A stretch of 64,000 nucleotides of DNA from Lingula anatina (Eukaryota > Brachiopoda > Lingulata > Lingulida > Lingulidae): NCBI RefSeq assembly GCF_001039355.2, contig NW_019775588.1:229342-293341 (forward strand). Reading direction: 5' to 3'. Positions 1-12,447 of the stretch are shown piece by piece (positions within the stretch are counted from its first letter, which is position 1; the number at the start of each line of letters is the position of its first letter). The translations under genes and the position numbers were made by a program. The notes under the pieces are model-generated. The model searched no databases. It worked only from the letters and a program-made list of their open reading frames with translations, and was not told where the DNA came from.

Positions 1-1904
1 TCAATCTCACAAACCATACCTGTAGAGGTGTACCGTTAAGATATAAATGTGGAAAGGCTTTCAGTCCCAAGATTAAGGCTATCTCAATGATCCCCATTCA
101 TAAATATTCAGAACACCCAGACTGTCATCATATTATTGTCGCCTGCTGAAAACCATTATTCACAAGGAAAGGGAATGCCTTTGTTTTCCAGTACTCTGTG
201 ATAATACTGACTGGAGAAATAGAGACATGTATTATCTAAATGGATATAAGAGTACCACTCTCCACCCTGATCTTAACAGCAGATTACTTTATATAAGTCA
301 TCATAAGCTACTACTTTCACCATGTGATTTAGTTATAAACAAATATAAAATGTGATCTTTTTAATAGTTTTACATGAACACTCAAACAGTCACTAAACCA
401 CTAATATTAAAAGTAATTCAACAAAAATAACACATATGATCTTATGATTATTTCATGAACTCCTGACAATATGAAACTGTTAACTTGTCCCTTATACTGT
501 GTACCTCACAATCTTCACAGAGATGATTGTGCTCTTTTTCCAAGAACCACAGTTATGGCAAATCCCCTTCATTGAGACATCCACCTTGACTCCTTCCTGG
601 CTCCAATACTACAGCTGTTTGGCTTGGATAGCATCACTTTAGTAGATGGCAGACATAAATATCCAGTCAGTTTGCAGGCAGCCCTGTCGTCAATGGCTCC
701 AGACAGTTAAAACACTCCTAGCATCAAAATTCCAAACAAACCAGGCTGGAGACTAGAAATTCTATGTTCAGTCATAGTTCCTTAATGTGATTACTTACTG
801 GGAAAGATGTTGCCTTCACATTAGTTTGCACTCAACTTTTTAGTGAAACATATTACCATTTACTTCTATCAATACATATAGTTTTCAAATAAGTGAGCAT
901 AAAAAATTTCTAATAAATTTTGGTTTAATCAAAGTAATTCATTCAGCTGGTAAACGAAACTACAGCAATATGCAGCAAAGAAAACATTTTCCTTGTCAAC
1001 CCATGATTCCTGTTCTTTAGGCATACACGTTAATCATAAATCCTGAAAGCCCTTGCCTTCAAGGAGAGCCAACAATTTAGAGTCCCCCTCAAGAGTTTGA
1101 CTTTCTAACAAGTGCTGCTTTCACAAACATATCAACCATTCCCCAGCACAGGAGTGTTGGAACTGGCTCCTACTCAGGCTCCGGTCTGGCTCTGGACTAA
1201 AGCCGTTAAGTACACAAAAACCACCTCAACTGTTCCTAACCCTCCTCTAACCAGACACAGGGCACTTCAGGCAGGACTGTCCATATTTCAGTAAAATCTC
1301 TAATACTACCCAAAACACTGACATTTAAAATGCACTTTCCGCAAGCCATAAAATGCTGAACTGAAGAAGTTAGTGCACTGCAGCTAACATAAATCAATTA
1401 ATGTCTATTGAACACTTAAACTGTGACATAACTTCATGTCATTTGTAATTAGATGTATTACACTTTTCAATTGTTAACAAAGTTCTAATTGGATATCATC
1501 TGGTGTTTCACTGGTAATCCCCTTACCCACCCTCTCTCTTTGCCCAAAAATTAAAAGGACAAGACAAAGGTGCAGAGTACCACATTCAACATTCTGTCAC
1601 ATACTAGTAAAATGCTTACATGAAACCACTGCACACAACATAACTGGATGACAATAGGACATTTACCTAAAAAATACCTGCACATCTACAGTGCAGAGCC
1701 ATGTCACAGTCCAAGCATGCAAGTGACCCAGGATTTAAAGTAAAAGGCTGACAATCTTTAGGATAAATAAAACAACAAAAATGAAGAGACAGAGTGAAAC
1801 ATTATGGATGATTAAAAAAAAAATTGATGCCTTTGCTAGTTTTGTCTAAACAATTAATCCATGTAAAAATGATAATGCCCTACACTGGAATTTTAACATT
1901 TCTT

Positions 1905-1908
<4 letters not shown>

Positions 1909-1974
<66 letters not shown>
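1909..1974. repeat. (AT)33 microsatellite
   Basis: Uninterrupted AT dinucleotide run inside the large I-Smad intron. The open frames across it are Tyr-Ile repeats and are not genes. Confidence 0.97.
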
Positions 1975-1976
<2 letters not shown>

Positions 1977-3144
1977 TTTTTTTTACTTGGTTTTAAATCA
2001 ATCAATCCTTGCAATATAGCTACAAAAAATTGTATTTTTTGAGAAGGGTGATCAATTTCCCATCTAAAAAGGATGTCCAGTGCATTATGCTTAACATATG
2101 CAAACAAAGACAATCTGAACTATAATAAGACTTCAGACAGCAAAATCCCTATGTTAAGTACCTTTATGTGCAGGTGTGATTAAAGATGCCTTTTATTATT
2201 ATTTATCTTCTGAGCATGGACAAGAATATTTTGGTAAAGGTCCGTTACACCCTCTGGGACAGTTGTGCATGCTGTTTCATAAATATATATCCTGAATATG
2301 TTCACCTGTATCAACCTGGCTGTCTTGGCAGCCAAATAGACTCAAGTGCCATAGTTTAAAAAGTGTAACAGTAACATCCAATTTAATAACAGTTCCATTT
2401 CTTCCCCCAAGTCGGTGCTTGACATTAAGCCTGTGAGGGTAGCGTGTACTAATCTTGTAAAACAATGTAACTGTGTACGTTGTGTTTGAAATGTAGTAAA
2501 CTAATGCCTCTCACACTCATCTAGGTGAAGTTGAAAACAATGTGACTCTGTGCAAGTATAGCAGTGTACAAGGCAAGCCATGAAGCTGTATTTGTCTCCC
2601 ATGGTAAGAAGAGTGTTAAAACAGTGTGACTGGTAATGTGTGGCAGCAAGGTCAGCCGGAGAGGTGAGTTGAGCGGGCCTGATTGCACAGATAAGGCATT
2701 GGCGCCAGCGGTGACTGAGATGATGGTGTGTCTATCTGTAGGGCGGCACTTCATGTTACTCAACTTAAAGTTAACAACAGGAGGAGGGATAGGCTTACCT
2801 TGATTGTGCAGTGCTGAATACTGAAATGAGCACCAGCTAGTCTAGGAGAGCCTTTGTTAACTACAGAACTGAGACTACTTGTTGTCTATTGTCAACAGTT
2901 AAGGTTACATTGCTTGCTTGACTTTTATTAACAGTAAAAGTTACAGACAAATTGTGAATTGTAAGAAGTAGAAGTCCCATTACTGACACTGAAAACCAAG
3001 ACTACAAATGTTCACTATATATGTAAAGTCAAGGGATAATCTTTTTTCTTTTTAATAAAGTAGGTTTTGTGACTGATCAGCATATACGGAGTAACTATGC
3101 CAAGTTAAAAACATTTTAACTTTGTGAGTTCTTGAAAAAAAACA

Positions 3145-3146
<2 letters not shown>

Positions 3147-3198
<52 letters not shown>
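3147..3198. repeat. Compound (CT)20(AT)6 microsatellite
   Basis: A pure CT run at 3147-3186 passes directly into AT repeats at 3187-3198. It lies within I-Smad intron 3. Confidence 0.96.
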
Positions 3199-3199
<1 letters not shown>

Positions 3200-4138
3200 A
3201 TCAGGCATGAACAGAACACCTGTCTAGCTACCAAGACCAAGACCATTCAACCAACAATCTGTCAATATCCAAATAGTCTGTCATTGCATGGGAATTGCAC
3301 TCATCACACAAAACTGAAAAAAAGCAAGGTTTATCTATTTTTACACTACTCTGGGTAATCCTCAAATGCACGTGCTCGGGTAACTTTATTATTATTATTA
3401 TTATTATAAATTAGTATTATAAATCAATTGTGTTGTCGGACAACCGCTGGTCAAGATTTGGTTGCCAGAGTGAAGAGTTTTTGCAAAACGTAACCACCCA
3501 ACTGTTCATGTCAAGGCCTGACTTTCAACAAGTAAACTCAGCAGGTCTCTGCTTAAACAGAGTTTGCATTTATATGATAGTACTCGCAAGGCCAAAATTA
3601 TGTATAATATTAATATGATATGAAACAATTGTGTACATCAAAATAAAAAATCTCAATAATTCAAAGTAACTTGATATACATGATAGCAGTGTAAATGTTC
3701 ATTTTTCAAAAGAGAAGGTAAAGAAGCCCACATAATTATGACAACATAATTTTCTCAGAGTATACATTTATTCAACGGTTTGCCTAACCCACAGCTGCTC
3801 AATTTTTAATCAACCACTACCAAAAACAGAATGTTTCAAGTATATGTAACACTTGTTAATTCCTACATTGTAAACTTTTGTAAAAAACTGCTATCACTTG
3901 GCCTTTTCAAGACTGCCAACTTCTACGCAGGACTATCCCAATACACCAGTTTTACTTTTTGAGAACTTAAGTTATTTCTGTTTGTGTGGTGCCATCAGTT
4001 TGTCATTAAATTCTCCAGCAGTAACAGGGAAACAGAACAGCTATAACTAATGTGTTGCTCACAAAAGACAGAAAACAACACAACAGCATTCATTACTAGG
4101 CCCACGTCACACCAAGGCCTGTTACCTTGAGAACTAGC

Positions 4139-4139
4139 A

Positions 4140-4176
<37 letters not shown>
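4139..4176. repeat. (AAT)n microsatellite
   Basis: About 12 trinucleotide units. A shorter ATT run lies at 3386-3407. Both are in I-Smad intron 3. Confidence 0.95.
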
Positions 4177-7100
4177 GAAAACACTTAATGTAAAGGAACA
4201 GTTATATTCGGGTTCTTAAAATCAAGCTCCCAGGGTGCACTACATTTAGTGAGTGGGGCGTTTGTTACCAAACTTCAGTGCCACAAGTAACAAGACGAGC
4301 ATTTGAAAATCCAACACAGTTTTGATGCAAATTCTGATAATTATTATATTCACAAAACACTTTATCTCAATAAAAGGAAAACCGAATGAGGAATATAAGG
4401 TGCTGTGATTGTTTAATTGTCAGCACACCTTAGAATCATAAGTATCATCTCTTTGCACCCTAACAAAACCCACAGAAACATGTGAGTACAATCACACACG
4501 CCTGCCTGTAACTACTAATAACCTACAACTGAATGTTGATAAACTAATACACATATTCCAAATTGTAATGAATCAACAGTGTACATTTATAAACTACATA
4601 AATAAATAGTGTTTTGATTCCTAACACAGGAGAGAGACAAACAAATACTAATCCCATGACCAACAGAGTCCTGACATAGTGTTAAGTGGAGAAAGAGTGA
4701 CACCATAGCAACACGGCAGGCTTTAAGCCATCCAGTAGATAGGTCAGTGAAGGGATTGCTTAAATCTCCCTGTCAAACTGGTGCTTTTTCATATCCGAGA
4801 AAGTTTTCTGATCACACCTTTCATATTATCACATTCCCATCTATTAGGATGAGGAGATATTTCAATTATAGTTCAATACTGGTGTAAGGTCCTATACTTT
4901 ATTCCACACCAGACCTTCCTATCATAGACACACAGAATGTAAATATGGACAAAACAGGAATATTGACAAATGTGTAGAAGAAATCTTCAGTTAATTTATA
5001 ATTCTAAAATTGCCTGGAATGGTATCCCAAGTTGAATTCTCTTCCTACCAGGTTACCAGCCAAACCTGAGTTATAGAGAAATCTTCAAACAATACAATGC
5101 ATTTCATTTGTCGTCCTACTATTTAACATATTATGATAAGGTTCTGTGCCTTTGGATCCCCTCCTTTCTCAGTCTTTCCCCTCAGTGGCTGCTGGTTAAA
5201 TATCCACGTCTAAGGTAATTTGGGCTCCATTCAACCTGATGGATGGAGCTGCACAGCTTTGCCTACTAAAATTTAGAAAATATCGCAGTTTGGGGCAGAA
5301 CCCACTGATCAAATTTCCACTTAACGAAGGGGAAATGGTCATTAACATGGAGTTAAAGAAACCCAGGTTCTTTCAAGCAAGCAAATATATTTGTTTTGGA
5401 TGCAAGCAACAGTTACAAGGCTGCAGAAGAATTATAATGAGGAAATGACATAAAACTTAACATGGATCATATCTCAGGCTGCTATTTAACTGAGTTCTAC
5501 TAACAGATGAAACAAAAAGACAAAAATGCTCAAAACAAAACACAGTTTTATGGACTTTCTTTAAATATATATACAACTGCCTATCATACTTTTCACAATA
5601 ACACCTTCAAAATGTGTTAAAAAATCAAGATAAATTCACGAGACCCAGACCACCTTCATAGGTAATCCTATTTTGGTATTCTCTCCATAGCAGCTCACCA
5701 AACAGGCTTTAGAGCAGTCATGCCTGGTAAAATCAGACCCTCAGTATAATGGAATAACGGGAAAGACCATTAACTTAATAGCCCATCTTCATAACTTTAA
5801 AAGCTTTTGTTCTGCCAGACCCTAGGTATTCCTACTTCTCCATATAACACATCTCCATTAATGACAGTTTTATTTATAAAATGCTCCATATATACAAATG
5901 CAGGACAATAATCACAAAAAGATGTGACTTAAAATGTTATCATTTTTTTATCTGCCAGGTTGTGTGCAAAACATTCTGACCAACCTGCAAATGGTCATAC
6001 CTGCACATTCTGTTACTAAACAAGTAATTATTAGAGGCTACTGAAAGCATGTTTGGCTTTAACACCCGATGGATGAATGTCTGTAAGCTGGAGTTCTTTC
6101 GGATATAAATAAAAAAGACTTATTCATAAAATTTTAATGTTCCATTTCACTTAGAGAAAGAGACACAAGTAGCCATCCATCATGCATTTAGTAATCGAGA
6201 GATAAATGCAAAAATTCCGTTATCCAATGGTACAACATGTATCCTGGGTATGGCAACCATTAAAATTGCTGCAGGTATTCAGTGAACAATTACCTTACCA
6301 CCCCAACATTCCTTTTCCACTTTGAGTTACAAAACCCATCATTGGCCTGAAAGAAGTGCCTAATAGCAGGGCTTAGCTGTAAAATTCACCAGTGGAAGGC
6401 TTGTTACCAAACATAATGATAAATACTTGTATCATAATACACTTTCAAATTAAGAATAATACACATATTCAATTGTTTTTCTAATGGGACAACATACCTG
6501 TCCAGTGATTAAAGTTTTTCCCTCGGTTGACATATTTTCATTTTTTGTGCATGAGAAAGCCATATTCATGACGGCACATTAAACAATAATTGCTGTTTGT
6601 GACTTAGAGCCACATATTAGTTATTTGGATCGCCAAATAAATGACTGGCACTGCAATTTTACAGTCCAATTTTATAAATACAAACTGTGAACAATTTAAG
6701 GTTTTGGTCAGCTTTCGTCCAGGTCTTATGCTGTTTACATACAATAATTTCATTACATAATGCCAGCAGCTTGGACAAAACTACCTGGATTGCATAATAC
6801 ATCATATTAACATGGGTGAAAGTTGTAAAAACTGAAAATTCAGAAAACATAGCTTGCAATTTCTTATTGCATTTAAACCACATGAAAACACAGTATCATG
6901 AAGACACAGTATCATGAAATCTTTTCTGCATGTAAATATTCTGCAAAGGCACTTTTCTTTTCCAATTTAGTCCTTTTACAAATTATAAAATTCAATAAGT
7001 ACCTGATGATATATCCTGGTGAAATGTCAGATGCTATGGCTCTCTCTACTAGGTAGGCTCTCTCAATGTCTGGGCAGACATTTAGCCCTGAATCAATTAT

Positions 7101-8992
7101 TCAATTAGAAAAAGTATAAAACACTGAACCTAAGTGCAGGGATAGGCCAAGCAATAATTAGAAAAAAGGATTTTTTTCTTTTTTGGAAAAAAATTGGATT
7201 TTGTGTAAAAAATCCCAGACAGAATTCATTTGACTATTACTCCTCTCGAACACAAAAACGAAAAGAAACTTCCCTAAATAATACAGCTTAGTGCTGAGAG
7301 TGCCCTATGTAGCTGGCAGACAGGGCGTAGCAGAGGGCTATTAACTCAATGAGCTGGTCATTACAACCTAGGATACCAGAAGAACATCCTTTCACTTGGG
7401 GCATCTTAAAAATATGAAAAATTGATTTTCGCTTCTACATCAAAATTTTGATCTGCAGTAGTCCACTAACAGGAAGATGCAACAGTTTTTTGTGTCCCTT
7501 ATAAAATACTATTTCATGTAAATGAACATCATCTGATTTACTGTTGGTCAAAACAAGTCAAGTTGGACAACTTTCAGCTCGAAAATTCTTTTGTGAAACT
7601 GGCCTTGGTCTACCACCTTCATTTCCAGCTCCTAATAACTGCCTCATCATCCTGAGGCTGAACAATATAGCACAATGACACATAATCCACTGCAGCCACT
7701 CAACAAATCCTGAAAACTACAGCATAATCCACATTCTGCCCGCTGGGGGTTTAACATACACAGCCCCTCCCATGGTTAACACACCACACTGGATAACTCA
7801 TAGTGAGCCACTCAGCAAATCCCAAATTACAGAAAAAAATTACTGTTACAGTGGGTGGTATAAACTGGCCTTGTGGATGGCAGGAGTTGCTATTGTATTC
7901 AGGGCTCACCTCGGTCCACAGCGGGCTGCCCTTTCTGGGTACATCGCCCTTTCATTTCCAGCTGACAGCATTTGGACAGAGGAACACGGTGGGTGGAAGA
8001 GGGTGACTGAGTGCAAGGCACTCTGACAGCCACAAGGAGCAGAAAGATGCCCAACACTCAGCAACGGACTGCTTCCATAAGCTCCTAGTTTTCTTGTGTC
8101 ATGCATATAGCTGGCTAGCTGAGCAACACTTTAACCCCCACCACACCTCCAACTAACACTACAGCAATATGAAAATAATACAATTTTTCATTACATGAAA
8201 CAGTTGGTCAATATCTATTAACCCAAAATGATTACTGCTGACTGCTACAACTACCTACATAATCATATATCTAGGGAGGGTAAAAATAATCTACTATATT
8301 CAGGTATGCTACACCCTAGCAGGTCTTTGAGATCACATACACCCCTTCCCTGGGGCTAAGAAATTAACACTCTGGCATGTATGCTGACTACACTCCTTAT
8401 ACTACAGTATCAGTTTTCTTCCATCAACAGTAATTAAGTTAACTTAATGCATGCATGCACTCCACAGGCTAAATATACTGCCAGGGAGTAAGCAAAAAAA
8501 TTTGGCTCTCTTTGTTGGTAATCAAATTAAAATACATTTCAAGTTTCCTGTATAACTGATCTCATCAGTCTGTAGATAAGTGATCACATCAGAAGATTTT
8601 TATCTGGAAAATTGCACTGAAATCTTCAAGTCTGTTGACATCATCCCAAAAATTAAATCCAATTCAAACCACTCTGAAAACTAGATTTGAAGGAAAGATT
8701 TTAGATTTTAATGCATTAAAAAACTCCTTTTTCTCCCTCTTGCACATTTCTGGAGTTAGCTACAGGTAAGTACTTTGAAAGACATCATACCACCGTTCTG
8801 ATCGCTAACTATATCCTCCTTTTTCTTTGACTTCAATTTATTATGATGTTTCAAACAAATCATTTCAATTTCCTACCTTCAAGACAACCATCTGAAAATC
8901 AAGCATAAAATTCTCTCACAAGAACTACACATAGATTTTTCTTATAAAACATTTTTTTCAATCTTTTTCTTAACATAGTATCAAGGACTCAC

Positions 8993-11625
8993 CTGTAATG
9001 TAAGTTAGCCTGAGTTCTGATGGAGTACCTCCTGTTTCTGTAGACACCACTGAAGCCTCTGGGTCTAGTGAGAGAGAGAGAGAGAAAAACATGAGCTGTT
9101 TATCTCTGTTGCAGATAAAGAGTACAAATTGTGAGGAAAAATAATACATGTTTTATTAAATTATATTATTATATCCCACATATGTCAAGATAAAGTGTCA
9201 TACTTGCATTCAACACACCTCAAGTAAAGTTAAAGTTTTTTTTCATTCTTTAAAAAAAAAGTGCAAAACCAATGGTTGGAATACCTCAATGTCCCCTCCC
9301 ATAAACAGCCATAAGAAGTGATGCTGTTCCAGGCAGTTAATAGTTTAATACTTTAATATATATAGAATACTACCAAACAATTTATCTATTAACTTCCTTA
9401 TAATGGCACAATGACTTTCAACATAAACACAAGCATTGATTAGCAATAATGTGCATTTCATAATTAAGCAGTTCCTAATGAGTAAAATCCCCAATCAGAC
9501 AGGACTGACAAATTAATCGGTGCTTTATTCAAAATGAGCTTGAGCTATCTTGCACAGGCTTTAAACAGGCTGGTAAGAGAACCCCAAAGTATACAATCCA
9601 CTACTATTTCTGCCAGCATTACTGAAAGGTTCCTGTTCCATATGGTCCTTGTAACATATCTAAACAATGTATAAAAATGTAACCATTTACTGGCACACCA
9701 AGTTCTTCCTAACTGCACACTGACGCAGAGGTATTTCACAGCAAACAGAATGGCAATGAACAGAATGGCAATGAAACATTTGATTCCCACAGAAAAATCT
9801 TCTGGTTGATGTTATATCAACTTTGATCAATTCTCTATACTGGCATATCCAGAGTTACCAAGTATGTAATGACATTTTTTACACACAATGTCACAGCAAA
9901 ATACAGTAGACTAAATCTTCATTGCTAGTGTCATATTTTGTGTTGGCCTACCTTCTAGTGGCTTTACCCGTTCTTGAAGTGCTTCTGTGTACGATGGAGG
10001 AGGGCAGTCTGGATAAAAAGTAAAAGAAACCATATAGTTTTTATTCTTTTTTATGTAGAATTACACAATGCCTTTAATAAATTTCAGTCAGGTAGTCGCA
10101 CTTAGAAGAGAATGTTCAGAATGTTTTATATCTCACATAGCACAGAGAGGGAGAGTTTTAAAAAATTCACAAATTTTACTCTTTTTGAATGAGTGACTGA
10201 GTGTTTTTCAAGGTGAACTAAAAAAACAAAAGTCCCTAGATATTTTGAACTGTTGCAAATTTATCCCTTGCAGCAGTTGCTGAAATAAAAACTAGAGAAA
10301 TAAAAAAATGCTAACTAGCTATTAAGGATAAGGCAAAAAACATTTTATCATAGTTGTGATTGGGATCTCATAATTTTCTTATTTTAAGTACTTTTCCTAT
10401 AATGACAAAAAAGTATTATTTTCATTCATTTCAATATTAACAAATCAAGAAAAAAATGTTAGATACATTTAGGATTTTGCCTGTTACAAAGCCCACTTCT
10501 TAATACCATGTTCAGGATAGATAAACATCCCTCATACATAACTACGGTAAAAATCCTGTCCAAGTGGATATTTTATAATGAACTGCCTGCTTGCCAATGC
10601 CCCTTATTTGCTCTGGCCTAATCCCAGATTGATTTTGATTAGAGAAATAAAACCTTTCAATGACGACAGAAGATAATTGCCCTTGATGGCCTCAGTCCAA
10701 TAAATAGACTGTACACGGCCTCGGCGCCACCACTAATTGTAGCGCTTTGAATAAGAAAAGGCCACAGTATTTGCATCCACTTACGCCGGCCAGTCTAGGC
10801 CAATTTACTCACGGCCCATCGGCACCGACGTTCCGTTACCAGAATGTGAGGAACTGTGTTACGTTTTACCCTTAAATATTTGGAAAAGCGTAGGTCAGAT
10901 TTTAATAACACACGACCAGAAGGTCAACCAAAAGCAGATGGCCTCGCGTTCAGTTAAATATAAAGCGATCACGCTGGTACAGCGTTTACATGCACGCTGA
11001 CCGATTTGGATGAAGATAACATTTCCCAAACTCCGCGTGCTAAAAACTGCTTTCCATTACGCTTTGCTACTATTGATCGAAATCCCATGCTTGGTAAAGC
11101 GCGATTTCCCTGCGTTGCATAGTAAATAGTGAAAGAAATTTATGAATGGGACTCGGGCTCGCATGGCGTTCAAAAGAAATCAACATGGCCGCCCCCTAAT
11201 GAACGCAGACGCCTCGACTAAAATTCCCTACCTGGTGCATAGAGCCGACTCCAGTGGTACGGATTGCAACAGACTTGCGTCTGATCCCCCGCGGTGCAGC
11301 ACGGCAATTTCTTTAACTGTTGGCTCGGATCGAGATCCGGCCACCGCCATACCTGACAACATAAGAAGTGAGGGGGGGCGGTGAGGCGCCCCGACCGAAT
11401 ATCCTCCTTTGGGAGTAGCACACACGGCGTCTTGTCCGCCCCCTTCGTTTCTACGGCCTGTGAAAGGACCTCTAACTGGCCTTCTTTAAGTCGTTTTAAC
11501 ATTGAATTCAATACACTTTTCAGATCTATATCCTGACTACTTTGAGACGGACACGAGGCTTCATGTTCTGTTACCCGTTGTTTCCACAGACGCTTCAGGA
11601 GCGATGTTCGCTTTGAGCGAAACAT
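8993..11625 (-). CDS. Smad6/7: Inhibitory Smad (Smad6/7 class), 5' part: MH1 domain and PY linker
   Basis: Three coding exons join in frame: 11625-11232, 10008-9952 and 9064-8993, all with GT-AG borders. They encode the first 174 residues. Exon 1 starts MFRSKRTSLLKRLW, matching the conserved I-Smad N-terminus, which fixes the start although the Kozak context is weak (T at -3). The MH1 domain spans about residues 34-130 and ends in VCCNPYHWSRLYAP; C68, C109/C110, C119/C120 and H124 are candidate zinc ligands by family alignment. Exon 2 carries PPPSY (residues 134-138), the PY motif that binds WW domains of Smurf-type ubiquitin ligases. Exon 3 carries TETGGT, also seen in the vertebrate Smad7 linker. 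I-Smads block TGF-beta/BMP receptors through MH2 and recruit Smurfs. The MH2 exon is not found at 1-8992 and must lie beyond the left edge. No internal stops or frameshifts. Smad6 versus Smad7 cannot be assigned; one ancestral gene is expected in an invertebrate. Confidence 0.93.
9065..11231 (-). other. Introns 1 and 2 of the inhibitory Smad
   Basis: Intron 2 (9951-9065) and intron 1 (11231-10009) have GTAGG donors and AG acceptors. A 15-bp direct duplication lies near 9746-9775. The exon-1-proximal part of intron 1 (about 10700-11230) is richer in CpG than the rest of the window, as is exon 1 itself, in line with a promoter-associated region. No other gene is seen. Confidence 0.7.
9069..9085. 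repeat. (GA)8 microsatellite serving as a polypyrimidine tract
   Basis: On the minus strand this is a (CT)n run ending directly before CACTAG, the 3' splice site of I-Smad exon 3 (exon begins at 9064). The microsatellite therefore forms the pyrimidine tract of a working acceptor. Confidence 0.85.
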
Positions 11626-11639
11626 GCAGTGCTTGACAT
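11595..11639 (-). promoter_or_regulatory. uORF overlapping the I-Smad start codon
   Basis: An ATG at 11639-11637, 14 nt upstream of the I-Smad ATG, opens a 14-codon frame in another phase that runs past the main start and stops with TGA at 11597-11595. Its context (G at -3) is better than that of the main start (T at -3). If the transcript includes it, which is likely this close, it should lower translation of the main frame. Translation of it is inferred, not shown. Confidence 0.6.
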
Positions 11640-12039
11640 CACAAATGATGAAGTTGATTCTGGCGCATTATATTCCTCCTTCTCGTTTCTGCCGTATACT
11701 CCTCTTTCGTTGTGATCCTTAATATATTGCCGCTATTTTCAGACTCAAGATTACCACTGGTGCCAGTGATCTGCCCAACCTAGTGCTTACACTCCACGCG
11801 AGATCTGCACCCTTTCCTGTTTAAATCCGACACCGATTTTTACAACATACACAACCCAATGATGCCTCTGTACCTCCTTGTGCTAAGATCGTAGTAATTT
11901 CCCTCTCTAAGACGTAGAAACAGTATAAAATCATGTAAAATTCAGCACAGCTTCCCGTTCTTCTACACTTCAAAACATCACTGATATGTTTCAGTACTCC
12001 AGCTAAATGGGACATGCCAATGTGATAAATAGGGGTGTA

Positions 12040-12052
12040 AGGTCAGAGGTCA
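12040..12052 (+). promoter_or_regulatory. Perfect DR1 nuclear-receptor element
   Basis: AGGTCA-G-AGGTCA, two consensus half-sites spaced by one base, the type bound by RXR homodimers, RXR/PPAR-type dimers, HNF4 and COUP-TF. It lies 415 bp upstream of the I-Smad ATG and, unlike the DR1 motifs in the Sin3 introns, is not inside a visible repeat. Binding is inferred. Confidence 0.5.
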
Positions 12053-12288
12053 CCGGGTCGAAGTGATTATAATCCCACAAAAATGTGAACATAAAAGTGA
12101 TGCCTGATTAAAAACCAATTAAGACAGAATAAAAGTGAAGATACCCACTCATTTTTCTTCCATGTTGGAAAATAAAACAAGAAATTATGAACCTTTATAA
12201 CCATTCTCCCTTACAACTCTAAATGAAGGACCACAAGCATAACCTTAATGGGCTTCATCATGATTGGCTTATCTTGATCACATGGTTT

Positions 12289-12296
12289 GTCTAGAC
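12289..12296. promoter_or_regulatory. Palindromic Smad-binding element GTCTAGAC
   Basis: A perfect 8-bp palindrome of two GTCT/AGAC boxes, 664 bp upstream of the I-Smad ATG. The same palindrome in the vertebrate Smad7 promoter mediates TGF-beta autoinduction, so a feedback role is plausible. The octamer also occurs at 33657, 39291 and 42812, so it is not unique in the window. Confidence 0.55.
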
Positions 12297-12447
12297 TTTT
12301 TGGCGCGGCTGATGTCTAAAGTGATTGTTGCGCAAATAACCTATCGAATTACTGCAGATTTACATTTCCACGCAGAATTTTCCTAATTCTACCTAAAATC
12401 CTTCGTCGGAAAGCTTATAACGCAACAAAGCAGCCTCGGTTGAATTA

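Larger units (their letters stand above)
1..8992 (-). other. Intron 3 of the inhibitory Smad (runs off the left edge)
   Basis: The donor after exon 3 is a good GTGAGT at 8992-8987, and the open phase (one base carried over) requires a further exon. I looked for MH2 landmarks (HWC, FCLGQL, GWG-C-Y) on the minus strand and found none, and no open frame here resembles MH2. The stretch contains microsatellites at 1909-1974, 3147-3198, 3386-3407 and 4139-4176, a 17-bp tandem duplication near 6885-6920, and otherwise AT-rich sequence with no gene I can support. Confidence 0.75.

Noticed and set aside
1824-2113. Open frames on both strands made of Tyr-Ile repeats
   Set aside because: They are translations of the (AT)33 microsatellite; the same applies to 60481-60709.
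8993-11625. Idea that the I-Smad fragment is a pseudogene lacking MH2
   Set aside because: All three exons are intact, phases agree and splice sites are good. The simplest reading is an MH2 exon beyond the window edge.
12037-12075. GGGTCGAAGTGATTATAATCCC considered as part of a tRNA T-arm
   Set aside because: No matching acceptor stem or anticodon arm is found around it.
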